Shown here: positions 22,561 to 35,659 of the stretch, one piece after another
Layout: each line of letters opens with the position of its first letter
Position numbering within the stretch: the stretch's first letter is position 1
NCBI GenBank assembly: GCA_047967505.1
Contig: CM106538.1
Direction: 5' to 3' (one strand)
Length of the DNA: 64,000 bases
DNA from: Dipteris shenzhenensis
Lineage: Eukaryota; Polypodiophyta; Polypodiopsida; Gleicheniales
The notes under the pieces: generated by a model
The model's input: the letters and a program-made list of their open reading frames with translations, nothing else
Told to the model about the DNA's origin: nothing
Databases searched by the model: none
Position numbers and translations under genes: made by a program

Positions 22561-23260
22561 AGGGGCAGATTTGGTGTGCCTCATTGATTACACCTCCATC
22601 ATGGTGCAGTCCTTGACTCGAGGACTAGGCCTTGTGTAAGGCCTTGGCCCTTGAGTAGGCCTTGTGATAAGGCCTAAGGCGCATGCATGGTGCAAAGTGC
22701 CTGAAGCTGCACACGATCCATGCTGCAAATCATGGCCACCCTGTAGCCATAGCCCTAATAAAGGCTACAGCCCTATGCCCTATTCTACTGCTGCCCTCAG
22801 TCCTGTCATCTCGTCAGCCCGTCAGTCCTATCCAACTGCCACCCTCTGCCGCCTGCTGCCATGTGTTGACCCACCACTGCTGCCTTTGCCTCATCTGCTT
22901 CTACAACTGCCACCTCTGTCGTTATGACCATCATCATTAAGGCTTCCTCCACCCCCTCTCTTTTGACATTGACTACCATTAAAATACCTTCCCCATATCG
23001 GAATTCCTTTTCCCTCCCTTCATCATTCCATTTTTATAATCACCCCCCCCCCCCTAGCATTTCGAAAACCTTCCCTCCCTTAGTATCTCTAAAATTTCCC
23101 CCATTATTTTTATTTTATTTTATTTTTTACTCTCATCCCACCCTTTGTCTCTTTTTCCCCCTTTCATGGTCATTCTAAAATTTATAAAATTTTTTTTCAT
23201 AAAAAAAGAGAAAGAGAAAGAGAAGGGACCCTTGTACATCGGAGGGTCATGGAAGCACTG
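22561..23260. other. Spacer, C/T-rich, no gene seen
   Basis: The block has short AAGGCCT-like repeats near 22630-22680, pyrimidine-rich tracts and homopolymers. No LTR or primer-binding site for the following gypsy element was found. Confidence 0.5.
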
Positions 23261-23267
23261 AAGAGTC

Positions 23268-26200
23268 GTGGCAAGATCGTGGAGTGGACGCTTCATCAAA
23301 TGGGCAAGGGGAAGTACCACTATTGTTTTCACACTTAAATTCATTTCACACACTCTTAGCTCATCACGAAGCTTAATTGAAAACTTGATTAGTTCCATTT
23401 GCGTTTCTAAGACATGGACGATAATCAAGGAAAGTAGTCCAATCAAGGAGTGGTCTAAATTCTTGGAAGAATTAAAGACGATGTTTCTCCTGCTTAAGTA
23501 TAAGTATGACCAAATATTTGAATGGGAACTATGGCAATTTGATAGGGAGACAATGAGTGAATACACTACGAAAATTTGGCATTTATCTTTAGAATTCACA
23601 ACGAAGATGGAAGAGGATAAATTATATAAGTATCTCTCGAGTCTTAGATCCACCAACATCCGACATGAGTTGGAACTCCTGAGTCCAACTAAATTAAAGG
23701 ATGCCATTAGATTGGTCGAGGTAGTGGAAAGGAAAGTCAATCCTAGAAGGAGAGAAGTAACATATGAGGCATCAACTTCTCAAAGTAGACCCTTTGTTTG
23801 ATCAGCCAACTCTAACCGAAATGGATGACGCTTTCCTAGGCGAGTGGGAGTATGAACAATTAATAGCAAACAATAGGGAAACCTACTCCAGGAGGATGTG
23901 TGAAACTTCTGTTCATGTCCCCTCAAGAAAGGGATTGATTGTTTAAGGAAATAAAATGTTTTGGATGCAAAAAGGTGACAGATCATAGATTCTATGATTA
24001 TCCAGAGTTAAAGAAGAAGATGGGTAAGACCAATGTATCTAGGGCTTCTCACCCCAAGCAAGAGGGTGAGCCTTCTTGTAAAATTATTGAAAATAATAAA
24101 AAGAGCAATAATGCTAGTTTGCATTACATCTTTGGTCGACGCGATTTATTTAAGTTACGTGGATATGTTGGGGGTCAACGTATCATCGTCCTCATGGATG
24201 ATGGTAGTAACTATGATACTATCTCAAATAGGTTGGCTAATATAGTCAAAGCTAAGAAATGGCCATTGATGGATAAGAGTATAAGTGGTGCATTTAGAGG
24301 TAATGAAGAGCAATGTAATTCTAAAGTCAAGAACTTGCCCTTCAAGATCCAAAAGTATGAAGATCGTAGAGATTTTCTTGTTGCTCCTCTACAAGAAGTT
24401 GACATGATCCTAGGCAAGTCTTGGAGGTATGATTTCCAACCATCTATGAATGTAAGGAAACATACTTGTACCTTTGAGCACCAAGGTATGAGGATTACCT
24501 TAAAAGGTGAGCGAGATATTTCCCATATTCGCTCATATCTCATACTAGAGCTAAAAGAGAATAAGATAAGGGAGTGAGTTGTAGTGTGATATATGTTAGG
24601 GAAGTGAAGGCTAAACATAGTAATCAGGAACGTCAATATTTAGAGTTCCTTAAGCAATTTGATGATTGATTTGCTAGTGATGATTGGCATGAGTTGCCTA
24701 TCTCTAGACATGAAGATCATACTATTGAGTTGATTCCAAGTTCCTCTCCTCCATATAGAGCTCCCTATCAAATGAATAAGGTAGAGTTAGAGGAGGTGGA
24801 AAAGCAAGTTGCAAATTTCCTAGAGAAAGGTTTAATCAAACCAAGTAGTTCACCTTTTGGGCTCCAGTCCTTTTAGTAAAGAAGAAGGATGGAATCTTTA
24901 GGATGTGTATTGATTATAGAGCCCTTAATAAGTTGATAATTAACAATAGGTTTCCTATACCTAGAGTTGATGACTTGTTGGACTTCTTGAAAGGTATTAG
25001 GGTAGGTAGCAAATTGGATCTAAAGTCACGATATCATCAAGTTAAGCTGAGGGAAGAAGATGTGCATAAGACTACCTTTAGAACACAAACAAGACATTAT
25101 AAATTTATAGTTATGTCCTTTGGCTTGACTAATGCACCTGCTACCTTTTGTAGGCTAATGAGAAGAGTTCTTCAACCATACATTGGCAAGTTTGTAGTTG
25201 TGTTCTTTGACGATATTTTAATTTTTAGCCAAAATGAAGAAGAACTTCAGCAACATCTTGCACAAGTGATGGAATTGCGAGAGAACCAACTCTTCCTAAA
25301 TATTAAAAAGAGTGAGTTCTTTTAGAAGAAAATAGAATATTTAGGCCATGTCATCAATGAACATGGAATTCAGGTTGATCCAACCAAGGTGAAAGCTATA
25401 AAGAAATGGCTTGTCCCTACGAATGTACGTGAACTAAGATCTGTTCTTGGTTTATGCAAATATTATAGGAGATTCATCTTGAATTTCTCTAAGATTGCAT
25501 CACCACTTACTGATCTACTTAAGAAGCAATCAATGTATCACTGGAGTGATAGACATTCGAGTGCCTTTGAAAATTTGAAGGTTGCTTTAATGACTAGCCC
25601 TATGTTAGTTTTTTTGAATTTTGATAAGCCTTTGTTTGTCATATGTACTGATGCTAGTGGTACATCTATTAATTCCGTACTAACACAAGAGAGACATCCC
25701 ATACCCTTTGAAAGTCGAAAACTTCAAAGTGATGAATTAAAGTATAGCACGTATGAGAAGGAACTATTAGCCATAGTTCATGCTTTGAAGTTATGGAGAC
25801 ATTATCTTTAATATTGTTTGTCCTTCCACTTCACTAAAGCTTTCATGAACATATCATGGATTTTTGTCTTAGGTGGTTTTTCAACTGGATCTGACTTCAA
25901 GGTTAAGATAGATCATCAGAGTATTAAACATTTGTTTTCTCAGCCAATACTTTCACCTCAGCAAATCAAGTGGGTAGAATATCTCCAACGGTTTGGACAA
26001 CCTGAGTTAGAATATCAACCCGGTAAGGAGAAAGTAGTTGCAGATGCACTAAGTCATAGACCTAGTGTAAACTATGTCTCCATAGTGAGAGAAGAATGTC
26101 TTAGTGCAATGAAGGATGCCTACAAAGGTGATAAAGAATTTGGGACTATTTATGATGCATTACTTTAAGGACAAGGTTATTCCTTAGAGGGATATGTAGC

Positions 26201-27540
26201 TCATGATGGGTATCTTCTTAGAGGATGTTTCATCTGTGTACCTTGCACTTTTAGATCCCTAATTTTTGAAGAGATGCATAGTAGTCCCTATTCTAGACAT
26301 AGAGGTATTAGAGGAACCATTGATAGAATTGAAAGATATTTCTGCTGGTCAAGATTGAGAAAGGACGTAACTACTTTAGTCCAACAGTGCTTAACTTGTC
26401 AAAAAGTTAAGAGTGATCATGGTAAGACACTAGTATTACTTCATCCATTACCCATAGCTAGTGAAAGATAGGAGCATATTACTATGGATTTTGTGTCAAT
26501 ATTTCCAAAGACAAGGACACAAAATGAGCAAATCCTTACTATTATAGATAGACTTAGTAAACAAGCCCATTTCATTCCATGTAAGAAGAACATTATTGCC
26601 ATAGAAACCGCTAAGTTATTTATTAAAGAAATTTTTAGATTACATGGATTACCTAAATCCATTACGTCAAATAATGATCCCAAGTTCCAAACCCAATTCT
26701 GGCAAGCTCTTTTTGAGGACTTAGGCACTAAATTACAATTTTCCACTACATATCACCCATCAACTGATGGACAAAGTGAAATACCTAACCAAGCAATTAT
26801 CTAATTGTTGCGTAGTTATGTCCATGACAATCCTACCCTATGGGAAATATATTTACCTCTATTAGAGTTTGTGTATAACAACTCTACCCATTCTGCCACC
26901 TGCAAGGCACCATTTAAGATCATCTATGGCCAATTCCTTCCCACACTTGTTGCACATTTAGGAGATAGGATTTTAGCAGCAGCTGATCAGTTTGCTGAAG
27001 ATGTGCAAGAAGTACTTACATAGGTTAAATCACATATCCAGTGAGCTCAAGAAGTGTAAAAGAAGTCTACGAATAAGAACCGAAAGGATGTACATTATGA
27101 GAAGGGAGATTGGGTTCTTTTAAAGATTGACAAAAGGTGTATAAAGACAATCCGAGGATATACCAAGTTTATAAAGTTAGCAGTAAAATATTATGGACCT
27201 TTTTAGGTTTCAGAGGTTATACATCTAGAAGGAACTCCAACATCATGCAGGTTGACATTGCCTACTAGCTAGAGGATGAAGAATGGTTTCCATGTTAGCA
27301 TCTTGAAGCCATTTCAAGGTGAGCCACTGATGAGGCCTATTGAAGAAGAAGAACCAGAACTTGAAGATGGGGTAGAATTACTTGTTCTGAAACAAATACT
27401 ATTCCATGAGGTCAGGAGTACCAGGAATAGACAAAGATCTCGATATTTGGTAAAGTTTAAAGCATATCCTATGGAAGATGGTCAATGGTTCGATGAAGAT
27501 CACTTGAAGGATTACCCCGTACTATTGAAGATTATTTGAA
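23268..27540 (+). mobile_element. Ty3/gypsy chromovirus gag-pol remnant with chromodomain
   Basis: Gag (23268-23801) is followed by a damaged knuckle (CFGCKKVTDH). Protease is near 24190 (LMDDGSNYDTIS, where D-T/S-G is expected). Reverse transcriptase covers about 24700-25330 with FRMCIDYRALNKL, MSFGLTNAPATF and VVFFDDILIFS. RNase H has VICTDASGTSINSVLTQE and YEKELLAIVHALKLWRHYL. Integrase has an HHCC finger (HRGIRGT, CLTCQKVK) and a core with MDFVSIFPKT, SNNDPKF and GQSE. A C-terminal chromodomain lies near 27380-27530 (LVKFKAYPMEDGQWFDEDHL). Single stops and shifts occur at about 23801, 24577, 24875, 25325, 25811, 26168, 26470, 26804 and 27022. The chromodomain places it with chromoviruses, which target heterochromatin. 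No LTRs were found. Confidence 0.92.
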
Positions 27541-27880
27541 GGCACACAGATGAGGGCATCTGCTTCTCTAAGCAAGAGGGCACGTCACGACATGATTATT
27601 TGTATTAGATCCTTGTGGATCATTCTAGGGAATCTAGTGATTACCCTATGGTTGTAACATTGTAAATTGGCCAATGGAATATAATAAAATATGCACGTAT
27701 GCATTAGGTCGGTTAGGAAAGGGTAGCATTGTGCATGGGTGTTGCATTAATAAATGGTAGGCATAAAGAGTCATAGGCTAAGGGTAGAATAATGGGGTAT
27801 GCCCAAGGGATGTGATCCCAAGAGGCATGAGGGTTGCACCCTCTCGTGCATTCATGGTGTGTGAGTATGAGCATTTGCAT
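27541..27880. other. Spacer after gypsy element
   Basis: It could contain gypsy 3' untranslated sequence. I find no LTR terminus with a repeated partner. Confidence 0.4.
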
Positions 27881-27889
27881 ACATATGGA

Positions 27890-28370
27890 TTGTGGCTTGT
27901 GTGGAGCATGTAGAGAAGAGTCTAGCAAAAGTACACTCATGTGGGCACTCCTTCCACCCCATTTGGAGGGCCAATACTTCTCAATTTATGCATCATCTAC
28001 ACACATGTCATCCTACATTAAAGAACGTGGCATCTTTGACCATAGCCAACAAACACACATCACTTTTAGCATTGAAATAACTCAAACCTACATAAGTTGA
28101 TAGCCAAAATGATATCAACAACTGGATGCTTTGGCCACAATTCATAATTGCAAGACAATAGATCTAATGTTTCTTGATGTGTATGCACAAATTATACAAC
28201 TAGAACAACCAATTTGGGATGAAGAATTAGAAGCATTGGATTTATCAACTTTCATGGTAGGTGTAGAATGGGATAGTGATGCCAAAGAGGCCATCATTGA
28301 AGACTATGGTGTGCAGTTTGATTGGGACCTAGAAACACAAGCTGGTAATGCCACATTAGAATGTTAAGTC
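27890..28370 (+). pseudogene. BED-finger-like coding fragment, possibly hAT-derived
   Basis: In one frame, residues SCGHSFHPIWRANTSQFMHH are followed by HTCH, which fits the end of a BED finger (Cys, then TSxFMxHL and Cys-His). A 78-residue acidic open frame follows (28131-28367). A linker-like spacer and frame change separate them. Too short for a firm assignment. Confidence 0.35.
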
Positions 28371-28524
28371 TTTGATAATGACTTGGAAATCCTTCAAGCA
28401 TTTTAAATGGTAGTTGAGGACCTCAAGCTAGCCCCCCCTACATTAGCAAATAGCCAATGGTCAAAGAAAAAAGGAAAAGGGTGGGCAATGCCAAAGAGAT
28501 AAGGTGGAGAGCTTCAATGAATTA

Positions 28525-30075
28525 CTAAGTTGCATTAATTTGCTCGAAATTTTTTTTCGATTCGAAAAAACATGAAAAATCGCAATTTTCCCGATTTAAA
28601 ACAAATCCAATGATTTTTCCTAATTTATTCATATGAATAACTTATTTGTACGAATACATTAAGTAATTTTTTTTGAATCCTACATTGAGCCATTGAATAG
28701 ATAATAAAGAACCACACACTTTCCTTTTTTAAAGCTCCTCAATCCAAGCTACCGATCTCAAGTTATGGCCATGGGGATCTCCATGGACATAACATGTGAT
28801 CTACAACTCGGGTCAAGGAGCTGCAAAAGGAAAAAGAATGTACTTTTTATGATCTATTAAATGAAGCTATTTTACTTTAACAAAATATTTGAATTTATAT
28901 TAATATATTTTATATTATAATTACTATGGTACTTATTTAGTAATATATTTACTAAGGCATTTACTATAGACTTACACAAATGATGCACTACTAAGTTATC
29001 GACATTAATGGTTTATAACTTTATTTCATAGAATTTATTAATTTTAAAAAAACATAAGAATAAATTTTAACTTACTCACATAAGAAATAACTTTATTTCA
29101 CAAAATTCATTCACATAAAATTTTTTCACATAAGAAATAAACTAGTATTTATTCACATAAGAGAATTACAATTACAACCCAAACAATTTGCTTATATATT
29201 TGTTCACAAAAGAAAGAACACAAACAATCAAATTTCACACAAATAACTTAAACTAATATAAATAAATACACAATTTACAATTTACACAAGAGATGAAGAT
29301 CTCAAACAAGAGATCCTAAGAACTCTAACAAACAAAAATACAAAAATAATTTACACAAGAGATTCTAAGAAATTTAATAAACAAAAACACAAAAGCAATT
29401 TACATAATAGATCTTAAGAAATAAAAAACAAGAAATCCTAAGGATTCTAACAAAACAAAAGCACAAAAACAATTTACACAAGAGATCCTAAGAACTCTAA
29501 TAAATAAAAACATAAAAATAATTTACTGAAGAGATCTTAAGAGCTCAAAAAAGAGACCCTAAGAACTCTAACAAACAAAAACACAAAAATATATCACAGA
29601 AGAGATCCTATGAACTCTAACAAACAAAAACACAAAATAAATTCACACAAGAGATCTTAAGAGCTTTAAAAAAATCTCCTAATAACTCACACATACAAAA
29701 ACAAAAATTCCATCTTATTTTAGACCTTAGATATTGCTTGAGCAATCTAATGGGCCTTCCTTGTTTTCTTTTCCTTCTTTGATCTCTATTGCTCAGATAG
29801 AGAACCAAGTGCGAGATGAGTAAAGTACAAATAATTATTGGCCTATATAGGAGAAATTATTCATATTATTAGCTATATTCATACGAATAAGCTATTTGTA
29901 CTAGTACCTATTCGTACAAATACATTTTATTTGTATGAATATTGATGGATGACGTGGTGAATTGTGAAAAAAACGTGACGTGGTAGCGAATTTTTGCTCT
30001 TTTCTTTTCCCCAAACGAATTGTTCGCCCGAATTTCACAATTTTTCGAATCATGAATTCGAATTTTTCTACTTAG
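28525..30075 (-). mobile_element. Unclassified non-coding repeat element, complete copy, 1551 bp
   Basis: The ends are short inverted repeats: CTAAGT at 28525-28530 and ACTTAG at 30070-30075, each followed inward by GATTCGAAAAA-type and TTCATATGAATAA-type boxes. The flanks are AATTA on both sides (28520-28524 and 30076-30080), a probable 5-bp target duplication. The interior, about 29290-29700, is a minisatellite of roughly 50-80 bp units built on AGAGATCCTAAGAACTCTAA and AACAAAAACACAAAAA. No ORF. It is the reverse complement of the copy at 12284-12795 plus 18419-18640. I cannot place it in a known superfamily. Confidence 0.65.
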
Positions 30076-30080
30076 AATTA

Positions 30081-30639
30081 TTATGAATATGAAATAATAC
30101 AGCTACAATGATAGAATTGTACTTAAGAAAACCCACACAAGCACTCGAGGCCACCAAATTTTGAATGGGACCTAATTTAGGGACTTGAAGGTGCATGCAT
30201 GGCTAAAGAACTATTACTTGTAAATCATATGGCTATTAAAAATCCATCACCATCTCATAGAGTAAGAAGCTTCAGAAATTTGAACCTAAATTTGTGAGAA
30301 TGAAGACTGAAATGGAGAACACAAATAGAAAAGAAAAGCAAGTGAAAATCAAAACAAGGGAGCAATCATCTTCTACAACAATCATTATAATAGTAGTCAA
30401 GCAAGCGCTCACAACATGATGAGGGCCTAAAGGGAAGTTTCTGAGTATTTAAAAAGACTATGCAAGGGGAGATGTAACAACATCAATCCCAAAACCAATA
30501 AGAGAGTTGGATTTTAAATAAATAGATAGCCTAGGGGGAAACCCAATTTTTTAGGGCCCAGCCCAGACAAGAAAAATGATACTTGCTTTGGATGAAGAAG
30601 ACGAAAGCCTGTATACATCATTGAACAACTCACACAAGA
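30081..30639. other. Spacer, AT-rich, no gene seen
   Basis: No coding or repeat structure recognised. Confidence 0.5.
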
Positions 30640-32190
30640 GGAAAAAAAATAATTGAAAGCCCTATTGTTGGAATACAAGGATTGCATGGCTTGGTCCTCT
30701 AAGGAAATGAAAGGGATTTCCCTTAAAGTGGTAGTACATACCATAGCTATTAGGGAAGGATCCAAACCAAAGGTATGTGGACCAACCAAACAAAACAATT
30801 CCAATGTATGGCACCCATGTCTATGAAGAACTTGAAAAACTATTGGATGTTGGCTTCTATGAAATCGAGCACACCTATGAGGTGCCACCAATTGTTATTG
30901 TGCCAAAGAAGAACAAGAAGCTCAAGATATTGTGCCACCAATTGTTATTGTGCCAAATAATAACAAGAAGCTCAAGTTATGTGTGGATCTCAAGAACTTC
31001 AATGCAACTACAATCAGAGATCACTAACTACCCCCTACCATTGATAGAAATAGTTTTGGAATGGGTAGCTTGGTCAAAAGTATATAGCTTCTTGGATGGG
31101 TTAAATGGGTACAACCAAGTGTAGATCATAGATGAAGATCAATAAAAGATGGCCTTTGCCACTGGATATTTTTGCATATAGAGTCATGCCATTTGTGTTA
31201 TGCATGCCCTAACCACTTTTCAAAGGGTCATGTAGACCACCTTTAAGGCATTCCTCGATAAGTTTTGACAAGTCTTCCCAAATGACTCGTGCATCCACTT
31301 AAGTAAAAAGGATCATTTGACGTATCTTGAAGATTATCAAAAATATAGAAAGAATATGGTGACCCTCTAAATGACAATTCTTTGTCACACAAAAGTAGTC
31401 TTGGGACATATAGTCTCTAGAGACAGGATTGCTACTAACATGGATAAAATCAAGATCATCATGGAGCTTCCCCTCCACAAAAGTTATTCACGTATTAATG
31501 GTTCATGAACAGTACTAGAGAAGATTCATCCTCAGGTTTGCCATGATTGGAATACCCCTCTACAACTACTGGTAATTCATTTTGATAGAAGAATGTGAGC
31601 AAGCATTTGAAACCCTAAAGTGTAGATTGATCATAGCTCTCATAGTAATGGTTCCAAACTGTAACATTGAATCCCATGTGATTCCAACTATGAATAGGGA
31701 GTGCATCTGTCAACCTAGAAAATACAACAAAGAGTACCCAATATAGTTTATAAGTAGGCAAATGAATGATGTAGAGGTGAATTACACCATTACACTAAGG
31801 TAGTCCCTAGCAATGGTCTACAGTGTGAATTTTTTTAGAAATTATCTATTAGCCATTTGCTTTGTATTTTACACAGATCATCAAGATTTGTTGTATCTTG
31901 TGAATCGACCATGTAGTTGGCTTTGGCTCCAAATTAGTGGTGAGCTCATCAGCACTACTTGTATATCAAATGTTGTAATTGATGACAAGGGAAGAGCCAA
32001 ATGGAGTAGTAGATGAATTGCTAGATGCAACATTGTTTCCAATTGATGTTGTCCTTGATTGGGGCATAGACATAATTAGGTATTTAATGATAGTAAAACC
32101 ACTCCCTAAATTGAAACTAGTGGATGGTAGAAAGTTGATCCTAAAAGCTACCCTCTACCAATTGACAGCAAGTCAACTATGAAAGATGGG
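30640..32190 (+). pseudogene. Heavily decayed Ty3/gypsy reverse transcriptase region
   Basis: Recognisable pieces are LLDVGFYEIEHTYEVPPIVI, KLCVDLKNFNATT, YSFLDGLNGYNQV and HLTYLEDYQK, in the order expected for gypsy reverse transcriptase. VPPIVIVPKKN is partly duplicated near 30880-30955. Stops are frequent after 31124. It is older and more damaged than the gypsy copy at 23-27 kb and looks like a different lineage. Confidence 0.7.
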
Positions 32191-32229
32191 AAGGGATCAA
32201 ATACTAAGAAGATGTTTTATAACCCATGA

Positions 32230-32530
32230 AATCATGGATCACCCAAGTCCCTCATATCGAAGGTTGCATGCAAATTTTGCTTCAAATCATCCACATCATG
32301 AGTAGACTGCCTAGCAATCAACATGTCATCAACATATAAGATCAAAATTAAAAGGCTACCATCCAATGCCTTCTTAGTATAGAGGCAATGATCTGTCTCA
32401 CTTCTTTTGTATCCTTGGGATCTCATAAATGCATCAAACTTATTGTACCATGCCCTTGGAGCCTGCTTTAGCCCAGAGAGGCTATACTAAAGCTTACATA
32501 CCATTCATTCTTTGCCTTGAAGACCATATT
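32230..32530 (-). pseudogene. Copia reverse transcriptase fragment
   Basis: The minus-strand frame contains LKQAPRAWYNKFD, then SETDHCLYTKKA, LILILYVDDMLIA and ATFDMRDLGD, the central copia reverse transcriptase block including the YVDD site. It is about 300 bp long with no LTR. Confidence 0.85.
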
Positions 32531-33140
32531 AGATAATTTGGGAAAATCTTAATAACCATAATGGCAATTTTGGAAGAAATTGTAGCCTTTCTCCATGTCA
32601 AAAAAGGAGAAATATCCGAAATAGACTACATTGCCATTCATGAAGTATGAAATATGAACTACATTCTCAAAAAATAAATAGAATATCAATGCCTAAACCA
32701 CATTATCATCAACAAAATAATAAAATTCCAAACCCATTTGAGTGAGAATTATCTCATGAGCCATAGTGGTATTCAGAAACACCTTCATAATAGCTCTCTA
32801 GAATCTCCATTGATATTGAACTCACTTTGTTGTGAGCATTCTCATTTGAAAATCTCCAAAGCTATATAAAATCTCCCATTATACTTGCTTTCATGTCATG
32901 ACCCTTGATGGTGTTCAAATGGTTCTCATAACACCATTTAAAAAACTCAAGAGTATAACCATGATATTGCAATGATGATGTTAAACTTGACCAAGCAAGG
33001 ATAAACATGAGAAATATTTTTGGAAGGAGGATGAATGCAAGATATGTAGGTGATATAAAATATAGTGGCAATGACAATCATTTTATGTTAAATCATGTGG
33101 CAATGACAATCATTTATCATGCACTTTCAATGTTTAGACT
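32531..33140. other. Spacer, no gene seen
   Basis: AT-rich; GGCAATGACAATCATTT appears twice near 33064-33115. No protein similarity recognised. Confidence 0.45.
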
Positions 33141-33149
33141 AGCTCGAAT

Positions 33150-34130
33150 CCTAACTAAGAAGAAGATGACCTACCCATGAGACCAAGAAAGAGCAACTAT
33201 GAGAAGTATGCATCAATTGAGGCAGCTTGATGTATGCCATGGTTGCTACACGTCCAAATATTGCTTATGCAGTGGGAGTTATTAGCAGGTATATGGCTAA
33301 TCCTGGCAAGAAGCATTGGTAGGTAGTGAAGAGTATCTTGAGATACTTGAGTGGTACAAGGGATTTATACATTTGCTTTGGGAGGAAGGATAAATCAGCC
33401 CTTGGTTATGCAGATGATGCTGATTTTGCAGGGAATGTAGACACTGAGCGGCTACTAGATATGTGTTCACATTCACAGGTGATGCAGTGTCATGGGTCTC
33501 TCATTGCAAGCATGCACAACCTTGTCTACTACTGATCAGAGTATATTGCAGCCTTTGAGGCTTGCAAGGAAGCAATATGGCTTACACGTCTACTGGGAGA
33601 CTTGGGCATTTCAAGAGAGATTGCTACTTTGCATTGTGATAGTTAGAGTGCCATCCAGTAGGACTGGAATCCTATTTTTCATGCGAAGATGAAGCATATT
33701 GAAGTGAAGTACCACTTCATCAAGGAAGTTTGTGAGGACAAGCATATTTAGATTGTCAAGGTTCATACAGATGATAACCCTACAGATTTTCTTACGAAGA
33801 GTTGATCCTCGAAGCGCTTTGCACACTACAGAGTGTTGATGGGCATTGGATGACATTAGGATGTCCATCTTCTCCCTTAAAGACATATTGGCCTTTATGT
33901 GGGAGGTTGTTGGGGGTAAAGGCCAATGGCCTTTATTCATATCCTCATATACATATATCTTATATTTTCTAATAAGATCTTCAGAATGATCAAGGTGAGT
34001 TAGCACCCACCACAGATTGCATTATCTATTATCTGCTCTCTCTCTCCTTTGCTCTCAATTCTCTTTCTCTTCCCATCAGTATTGTCCTTTCTTCTCTTAG
34101 CTCCTTGCTAGCACGGTGAGAATTAGGGTG
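33150..34130 (+). mobile_element. Copia RNase H fragment with 3' LTR start
   Basis: The coding piece at 33225-33840 includes VATRPNIAYAVGVISRYMAN, SALGYADDADFAGNVD and VHTDDNPTDFLTKS, the copia RNase H and tail, with several stops. A purine-rich GTGGGAGG precedes an LTR that starts TGTTGGGGGTAAAGGCC at 33908. The LTR end is not defined; it probably runs through the CT-rich stretch to about 34130. Confidence 0.75.
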
Positions 34131-34384
34131 ATCTTGATTTGCATTCTACATGGTTGGGTACTCTATCTATTGTTCGACAGACTCTAGGTCCTCCAAGGTT
34201 TGCGGTATCTCTTGTTGGCATGTTGGATCCATTTCCTCACCATTGTCAACATCCAAAACCATGTGTTGGGGATTTTGTTTTTTGGGCATATGTCACACCT
34301 CTTCACATAGTCCTAGGCATTTACCCAAAGTGTTGGCCACCAATATGCTACCAAGAGGAATTTACTTGTTGTTACTTCACTAGA
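34131..34384. other. Unassigned 250-bp segment between two copia tails
   Basis: It is bounded by LTR-like sequence on the left and a copia tail on the right. No function recognised. Confidence 0.35.
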
Positions 34385-34650
34385 AAAGAGACCTTCTGCT
34401 ATGCCTTCATACAGATGATAACCCGGCAGATATGCTAACAAAGAGTCCACCTAGTCAGCGGTTTGAGTATTGTCGTGTATTGATGGGCATTGGATAGTAT
34501 GCTCACTGGTTGTTCTCCCTTAAAGGCACATTGTCCTTTAAGTGGGAGGTTGTGGGGGTTAAACATCACTGTGCCTTTACCCCGGTTATGTACAATACTC
34601 AAACACATATATAAATGAATGAAAAAGAAGATTAGGGTGTTCTACACCCA
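34385..34650 (+). mobile_element. Second copia tail (end of RNase H plus LTR start)
   Basis: The coding end HTDDNPADMLTKS and CRVLMGIG is followed by a purine-rich stretch and an LTR-like start, TGTGGGGGTTAAACA, near 34549. It closely parallels the tail at 33760-33910, so the two are related copies of the same subfamily. Confidence 0.65.
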
Positions 34651-34739
34651 TCAAAACATGTGTGGCTCTCTATTTCTCTCTCTCCCTCTTTCATTCTTGC
34701 TTCCGTTGAGAGCACTCTCACAAACTTATGACAGTAGTT

Positions 34740-35659
34740 GCACTAAATGTTTGACACATTTGTGGATGCATCCCTCATTCTTAGAATCTTCCTCGGTTGG
34801 AATGATTTCCTCTTTGCTCATTCTGATGTTGCTGAGGATGATGCTGATGTTGATTCTGACTTTGATGATGCTTTTGTTGCTGATGATGACCACTTTACTG
34901 GAATGCTCTACCTTTGCCTCTGCTTCTATCTAAAGTTGTGAGTGCTTGATCATTGGAATGACCTTTGTGTGCATGAATGGCCTAAGTCCTGAGTTCTTCA
35001 CTAAGTAAAACTGACTGAAGTTCTTCCAATGTCAAAATTTGCCGTTGGATGGCAATACTCTGGACTAGATTCTCGTATCCCTCTCCTAGTCCATTTAGGA
35101 TGACTTGAACATTTTTGCTGAATTTTTTGGTCTCTCTTGCTCCTACTGCGAGTTCATTGTTTGTAATCTTTGATCCTAAGTACATAAGCATGACTTTGCG
35201 GAAACTCTGGTTGATTTGGTTTCTCAGTGTGAGAATCCTGTAAGTGTTCTTGGACTCCTAGAGAGCTACAAACATATCCCATGTTTCTTTTGACGTCTTG
35301 ATGGTGTTGAGTTGCCCTAGCATGAGATCTTGCACATTACTTGATCAGATGATATGCATACTTGTCTTTCTTGTCCCATTTTGCCTGTGTTTGGGCAATG
35401 GCAAGAACTGCTACAAGTGCAAAAATTGTTGGTGTAGTGGGAGATCCCGTTGTAAATCCCACTGCTGGTGCTATGACAATAGGTGGAGTAGAGCTACTGT
35501 TGGCTGGATCGTCCAATGGTCTAGGTGTATATCCATTGACATACTCCCATTTGTCCTAAAGTACAAGAATGGTTTTCATTCAGTATTTCCATGTGCCATA
35601 ATTGGAGTTGTCTAACTTAGCAGATGCCTCCAGATTAAGGTTGCTAGTCATAGACATGG
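34740..35659 (-). pseudogene. Copia gag fragment (UBN2 type)
   Basis: The start is at 35659. The N-terminus reads MSMTSNLNLEASAKLDNSNY followed by GTWKY, the GAG pre-integrase/retrotran_gag N-terminal pattern. Further on come SIAIQRQILTLEELQSVLLS and EELRT, the conserved gag end. Several stops interrupt. The sequence then fades into a Gln/His-rich stretch toward 34740. It meets the unrelated copia tail on the other strand. Confidence 0.75.

Noticed and set aside
22664-23178. Pro/Leu/His-rich ORFs before the gypsy element
   Set aside because: Low-complexity translation of a pyrimidine-rich tract; no family motif.
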